From Nocardia arthritidis (lineage in GTDB: Bacteria > Actinomycetota > Actinomycetes > Mycobacteriales > Mycobacteriaceae), in NCBI RefSeq assembly GCF_011801145.1, contig NZ_CP046172.1, forward strand, positions 868,001 to 932,000: a stretch of 64,000 nucleotides of DNA. The letters run 5' to 3'. The position numbers and the translations under genes were made by a program. Positions 60,647 through 64,000 of the stretch are shown one piece after another. The notes under the pieces are model-generated. The model worked only from the letters and a program-made list of their open reading frames with translations. It made no database searches and had not been told where the DNA came from. The number at the start of each line of letters is the position of its first letter. Within the stretch, counting starts at the first letter, position 1.

Positions 60647-61321
60647 GACAGACCTCGAATCTTTCACATGAACTGCGGTCAATTCAGAACTGCAGACACG
60701 CAGTGTTGGTACTTGTCTGTTTTCTGAAAGTCCCCAACTCGTCACGCATTGCGATACACAAAGACGCCCATCGGCACTGACCGAGCAGCCATGCGTCGAT
60801 GCCCTTTCGTCGCAAACGATAATCCAATATCGCTGCACCGGGCTGGCTCGTCGATGGCAGTCGGCTCCAAACTCTAATTTCGAATATATGCCCCCATTCT
60901 CGCCGAAGGCGAAAGACGCTAAGCGCATCGCATTTCGCAGCGCCACGACCAGCATCGACATGCATAGCCCATATACGACGTCGCGAAGTTGTACGACGCC
61001 GTAAAATTGTGAAGTCGGCGTGTTTTCCGACTCAAGTTTGCGGCATGCGGTCTCGCATTGAGAACATCGCAGACCAAACAACATGTCGGGCTGTTCCGCA
61101 CCTCCCGACACCGCCCAATTGCATGTGAACCGTTGGCTCACCGAATTGCTTGTGTAACTGTTCAACCAAGTTTCCCAAACTGATGAATCGGCTCGCAATA
61201 CTCCGGGCGCGACACTTATATCCAGCAAGATCGCGACTGCGGATTCAGCAACCGAACAGAGTAGACATTTCCGACTGTCCAAGATTCTCACCACGGTCCG
61301 CCTGTCAACGGACCACCGCAA
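60647..61321 (-). other. Open, cysteine-rich, AT-richer stretch upstream of the GGPP synthase
   Basis: The GGPP synthase frame stays open for a further 225 codons upstream. The translation has about a dozen cysteines (CLLCS, GLRCSQCETAC, RRASPV..IIVCDER) and no family I recognise. Base composition is close to that of the 50415 gene and unlike the other operon genes. It could be an extra N-terminal domain, the relic of another protein, or promoter DNA that happens to lack stops. Confidence 0.35.
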
Positions 61322-61567
61322 CCCGACCTAGAAAGCAACGCGGCAGCAAACGCAAATTCGACGGCGCGAAACCCTGTCAGCCCCACTTGCCACGGCATAC
61401 CCATGGCGCCGGGATCGGGATAGGTACCGTCGTCATGATGCTGATCGGCAAACCCCTCACAGGCACCAGGACCGCACTTAAAACGCTGGTCGGCAGGCTC
61501 GGCCAGCTACTACCCTGGGCCGGCGGACGATTGCTTCGCTGGACCGCCCTCTTCGGTGGCCGCAGCG

Positions 61568-61871
61568 CGCCGTGGGCTGGATGAGCGAGGATCGCCTTCG
61601 GTTCGACCACGATGACGGTGTCGAATTCCGGGCCTTTGGTTGCTGCCGGGGTCAGCACGGTGAGCGCCATATCGAGATGTAGTCCCTCGGGCGCGATTAC
61701 GCGGACCAACCGGGCGGTGACTTTGCCGACGCCGCCGATCTATACGACGCGCTGACGCGCGCCACCCAACGCTTGCACCTCGTCCATACCCAACCGCTGC
61801 CAGAGTTCTTCGAGGACCTCGCGATGCGGACACTCAAGCCGATCCGCATGAAATCCACGAATAACCGATGA
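61568..61871. pseudogene. HelD/HelR-like helicase C-terminal remnant with an internal inversion
   Basis: On the minus strand, 61709-61568 reads LTVLTPAATKGPEFDTVIVVEPKAILAHPAHGA, a motif V-type segment of superfamily 1 HelD/HelR helicases. On the plus strand, 61722-61871 reads DAADLYDALTRATQRLHLVHTQPLPEFFE, the motif VI (ALTRATQRL) that should follow it directly. The two halves are therefore head to head: one was inverted, and the rest of the gene is gone. HelR relatives protect RNA polymerase from rifampicin. Confidence 0.7.
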
Positions 61872-61884
61872 GGTTCCGATCGGC

Positions 61885-63465
61885 TCACGGTAATCCGAAG
61901 GCCAGCAGGACATTTCCCGGCAGGCCCTGCGTGATCGGGTGCAGATACCCGGAATTGATGTACAGCATCCCATGCGCGACGACCGCGCCGTTGCCGTTCA
62001 GCGAACCACCCGTGCCGGGAACCAGGTTGGTGCCGAGGTAGGTACCCAGCGTGTTGAAGTCCCATACAATGGCGCCTGTGGCGGCCGAGAAGGCCCGGAT
62101 GTGGCCGTCGACGCTGCCCTCCCAGACCAGGCCCGGCGTCGCCGACACCGCGCTCGGCATCGCCCGGCACTGCTGATCGACCAGCTGGACACCGCTGGAG
62201 GGCGGGCACGTCGTCGCCGGATTCGGCGTACTCCAGATCTGATGGCCGTCCGTCGGGTCCAGGGCGAAGAGCTTGCCCGGATCGGCCTGGTAGGTAGCGA
62301 CATACAGACGGCTACCGTCATAAGCCGCGCCCCACTGGATGCCCGCCAGGGACTCGGTCCCTTGCGCACCCGGTATCGGCGGCTGTGGCACCGACAGCTG
62401 CGACTGCCAGACGAGTTGGCCGGTTTGTCCGTCGAGTAGGTGGTAGATGCCGGTCTTCTGACCCGCCCCGACGACCAGGCGGCCGTTGATGGTGAAGATG
62501 TTGGGCTGGGTGCCGAAGTCGAAGTCACGTCCGGGGACCGGGCAATTTCCGCCGGCAGGTGGTGTCAAACAGCGCACGTTCCAGGTGTCCTTGGGGGTGA
62601 GCTGGTTGACCCATTTCTGCGCACCGGTATCCATATTCAGCGCGACGATCGCCTCGGTTCCCGCATCCGTGCCGGTATACGGGTTGCCGGTGGTGTAGAA
62701 CAGCGTGCGCGAATTGAGGTCGATCGTCGGCGAGGACCAGACCGCTCCGCCGCTGGGTTCGTAGGCGGGTGTGCCGCCGGTCGGTTGCGGCGCCGCGATG
62801 GTGAAGTGCTGCCACTTCAGTGCTCCGGTCAACGCGTCCACCGCCGCGACGCTGCCGCGGAAGGTGCAACACGCGTAGAGCGGGTTGACGGCCTGGCCCT
62901 CCTCTTGACTGGAGGTGCCGATGTAGACCGTGCCGTCCACGACCAGCGGCGAGCCGGTGATTATCGACCACGGATGCGTGTCGAGTTGGCGGACCCACTT
63001 CTGTGCTCCGGTCGTCGCGTCCACCGCCCACAGGTTCGCGGAGTTGTCGCCGAAGAACACCGTGCCGTCGGCAACCGCCGGCCCGTCTCGCAGGCCGTAG
63101 GCCGGGACGTGACCGAGCGTGGTGTGGGCGTCGAAGGCCCACTTCTGCGCGCCGGACTTGGCGTCCAGCGCGTACATCTTCCCGTCGCGGCCGCCCACGT
63201 AGACGATGCCGCCGACCACGGCCGGTTGGCTGGATGCGGCTACGGCATCGGGAAAGGCGAACGCCCACTTCAGCTGCAAATTGCCCACATTGGCGGGTTT
63301 GATGACGTTCTCGTTCGCGTTGTACCGCGAACCCGCGGTGTCGTACTGCCACATCGACCAGTCACCCGAGGGAAGGGCCTGGCCGGTGCCGGGCAGCGCG
63401 AGGGTCACGAGGATCACGGTTATCGCGACGGGGATGCGCATCAACCCGCGGGTTTTCGTGTTCAT
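61885..63465 (-). CDS. Secreted PQQ-type beta-propeller protein
   Basis: The 526-residue protein has a signal peptide (PVAITVILVTLALPGTGQALP) and an eight-bladed PQQ-like propeller with repeats such as GIVYVGGRDGKMYALDAKSGAQKWAF. A vicinal cysteine pair in NPLYACCTFRG recalls the disulfide above PQQ in quinoprotein alcohol dehydrogenases; a W-motif and DFDFGTQPNIF also match. It resembles polyvinyl-alcohol dehydrogenase-type proteins without a heme domain. It may be a periplasmic dehydrogenase, but the catalytic Asp was not confirmed. Confidence 0.85.
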   Translation of the reverse strand: MNTKTRGLMRIPVAITVILVTLALPGTGQALPSGDWSMWQYDTAGSRYNANENVIKPANVGNLQLKWAFAFPDAVAASSQPAVVGGIVYVGGRDGKMYALDAKSGAQKWAFDAHTTLGHVPAYGLRDGPAVADGTVFFGDNSANLWAVDATTGAQKWVRQLDTHPWSIITGSPLVVDGTVYIGTSSQEEGQAVNPLYACCTFRGSVAAVDALTGALKWQHFTIAAPQPTGGTPAYEPSGGAVWSSPTIDLNSRTLFYTTGNPYTGTDAGTEAIVALNMDTGAQKWVNQLTPKDTWNVRCLTPPAGGNCPVPGRDFDFGTQPNIFTINGRLVVGAGQKTGIYHLLDGQTGQLVWQSQLSVPQPPIPGAQGTESLAGIQWGAAYDGSRLYVATYQADPGKLFALDPTDGHQIWSTPNPATTCPPSSGVQLVDQQCRAMPSAVSATPGLVWEGSVDGHIRAFSAATGAIVWDFNTLGTYLGTNLVPGTGGSLNGNGAVVAHGMLYINSGYLHPITQGLPGNVLLAFGLP

Positions 63466-63568
63466 TACATGCTCACTCTCTGCGGCACCGGCAATCTGTG
63501 CCGTTGTGAATTAAATCGAAGAGAGTGTGATCTGCATTACACGAAAGGTTCTGTGGATTGCAATGTTT

Positions 63569-63804
63569 TCAGTTGCCGATCGGGTATTGGAAGATGCCTT
63601 GAACGACGGTGACGACCTTGCGGAGCCATTCCGGCCAGGTGGACTGGTCCAGCAGCATCGAACCCTCATCGTTGAAGACGCAGCCGTCGTGGACGGGGAC
63701 ACCGTCGAATCGGTCCTTCAGCCAAGTGATTTCCTTCGCCCAGCCGATGACTCTGGGGTCACGGATTGGCTCAGTGCATAATTCGCGGGCTTGGGATCGG
63801 CCAT
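63569..63804 (-). pseudogene. Small frameshifted gene of unknown function
   Basis: From ATG 63804 the minus strand reads MADPKPANYALSQSVTPES. In the next frame it continues DPRVIGWAKEITWLKDRFDGVPVHDG to VVQGIFQYPIGN and a stop at 63569. Both parts look coding and together would make about 78 residues, so I infer a one-base shift near 63750. No family is recognised. A 19-base palindrome overlaps the start. Confidence 0.4.
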
Positions 63805-63817
63805 TAAGTTAATGGCC
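63799..63817. promoter_or_regulatory. Perfect palindrome at the start of the small damaged gene
   Basis: GGCCATTAAGTTAATGGCC has perfect 9-base arms around one central base. It overlaps the ATG of the minus-strand frame and could serve as operator for it or for the plus-strand gene beginning near 63911. Confidence 0.5.
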
Positions 63818-63910
63818 GGACGCGATCGTGTGCCAGTTGAAGTGACACCGATCGAATCCGGATTCTCCGCATACCGTGTGACATGCATCCCCTCAGTGCG
63901 GGGGGGCTAC

Positions 63911-64000
63911 ATGACGCTGAGCATCACCGTCACCAGAGGACCGCCGGCCGGGGGCACGATCAACTCCGTCGCGGCGCTGGCCACCGATGGAGATGGGCAA
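63911..64000 (+). CDS. Start of a possible gene running off the window
   Basis: An open frame from ATG 63911 gives MTLSITVTRGPPAGGTINSV and continues to the window end (30 codons). GGGGGG precedes it at a plausible distance. Too little is visible to name a family or be sure it is coding. Confidence 0.25.
   Translation, partial: MTLSITVTRGPPAGGTINSVAALATDGDGQ

Noticed and set aside
61435..61584. Plus-strand frame beginning MMLIGKPLTG
   Set aside because: It is short, has no clear ribosome site, and lies in scarred DNA beside the helicase relic; no similarity was recognised.

Overview
This window comes from a high-GC, mycolic-acid-making actinobacterium, most likely Nocardia or a close relative. 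The evidence is an antigen-85-type mycolyltransferase, an MmpL exporter, a cutinase-like wall hydrolase, a PrpR-regulated methylcitrate locus, an AccD-type carboxylase and many TetR regulators. No rRNA, intact tRNA or CRISPR array was seen.

Layout. 0-3.5 kb: methylcitrate genes (prpB, prpD) divergent from a PrpR/RamB-type regulator. 3.5-13.3 kb: small regulator/enzyme sets (HxlR, methyltransferase, hydrolases, MmpL, pentapeptide protein, TetR with twin operators, MDR oxidoreductase, MaoC hydratase). 13.5-16.5 kb: a copper locus with a multicopper oxidase, a small His-rich membrane protein, a His-rich protein and two CsoR-type boxes. 16.5-23.5 kb: what looks like an antibiotic-defence island. 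One strand carries an ABC-F ATPase, a Vat-like streptogramin A acetyltransferase and an OleD-like macrolide glycosyltransferase. The other carries a TetR regulator, a Rox-type flavin monooxygenase and a Vgb-like streptogramin B lyase. 23.5-36.6 kb: TetR/epoxide hydrolase, DUF1259 lipoprotein, a two-component system, mycolyltransferase, DUF1772 and PPOX genes, carotenoid oxygenase with TetR, AccD and a cutinase-like protein. 36.6-39.5 kb: a small hydrophobic peptide gene, an AT-richer secreted protein, and decayed genes including an IS110 remnant. 39.5-44.3 kb: a beta-lactamase-fold protein and a MpaB-type oxygenase/TetR/acyl-CoA dehydrogenase set.

From 44.5 kb the content is accessory. Two tRNA 3'-end-like direct repeats sit beside a tyrosine integrase, followed by a cytochrome P450 flanked by two paralogous proteins of unknown function and an IS630 remnant. 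Then comes a minus-strand operon from 60.6 down to 50.4 kb: GGPP synthase, mevalonate kinase, diphosphomevalonate decarboxylase, phosphomevalonate kinase, HMG-CoA reductase, HMG-CoA synthase, a KAS III-like enzyme, an acyl carrier protein, remnants of a second HMGR-HMGS junction, and a very divergent, N-terminally extended protein that I read as a class I terpene synthase. A strong terminator follows. The operon would build its own prenyl diphosphate supply and feed it to that last protein, so I infer an uncharacterised terpenoid or meroterpenoid pathway. On the right it is bounded by an open AT-richer stretch and by a broken, partly inverted HelD/HelR-like helicase remnant. A PQQ-type beta-propeller protein and a damaged small gene close the window.
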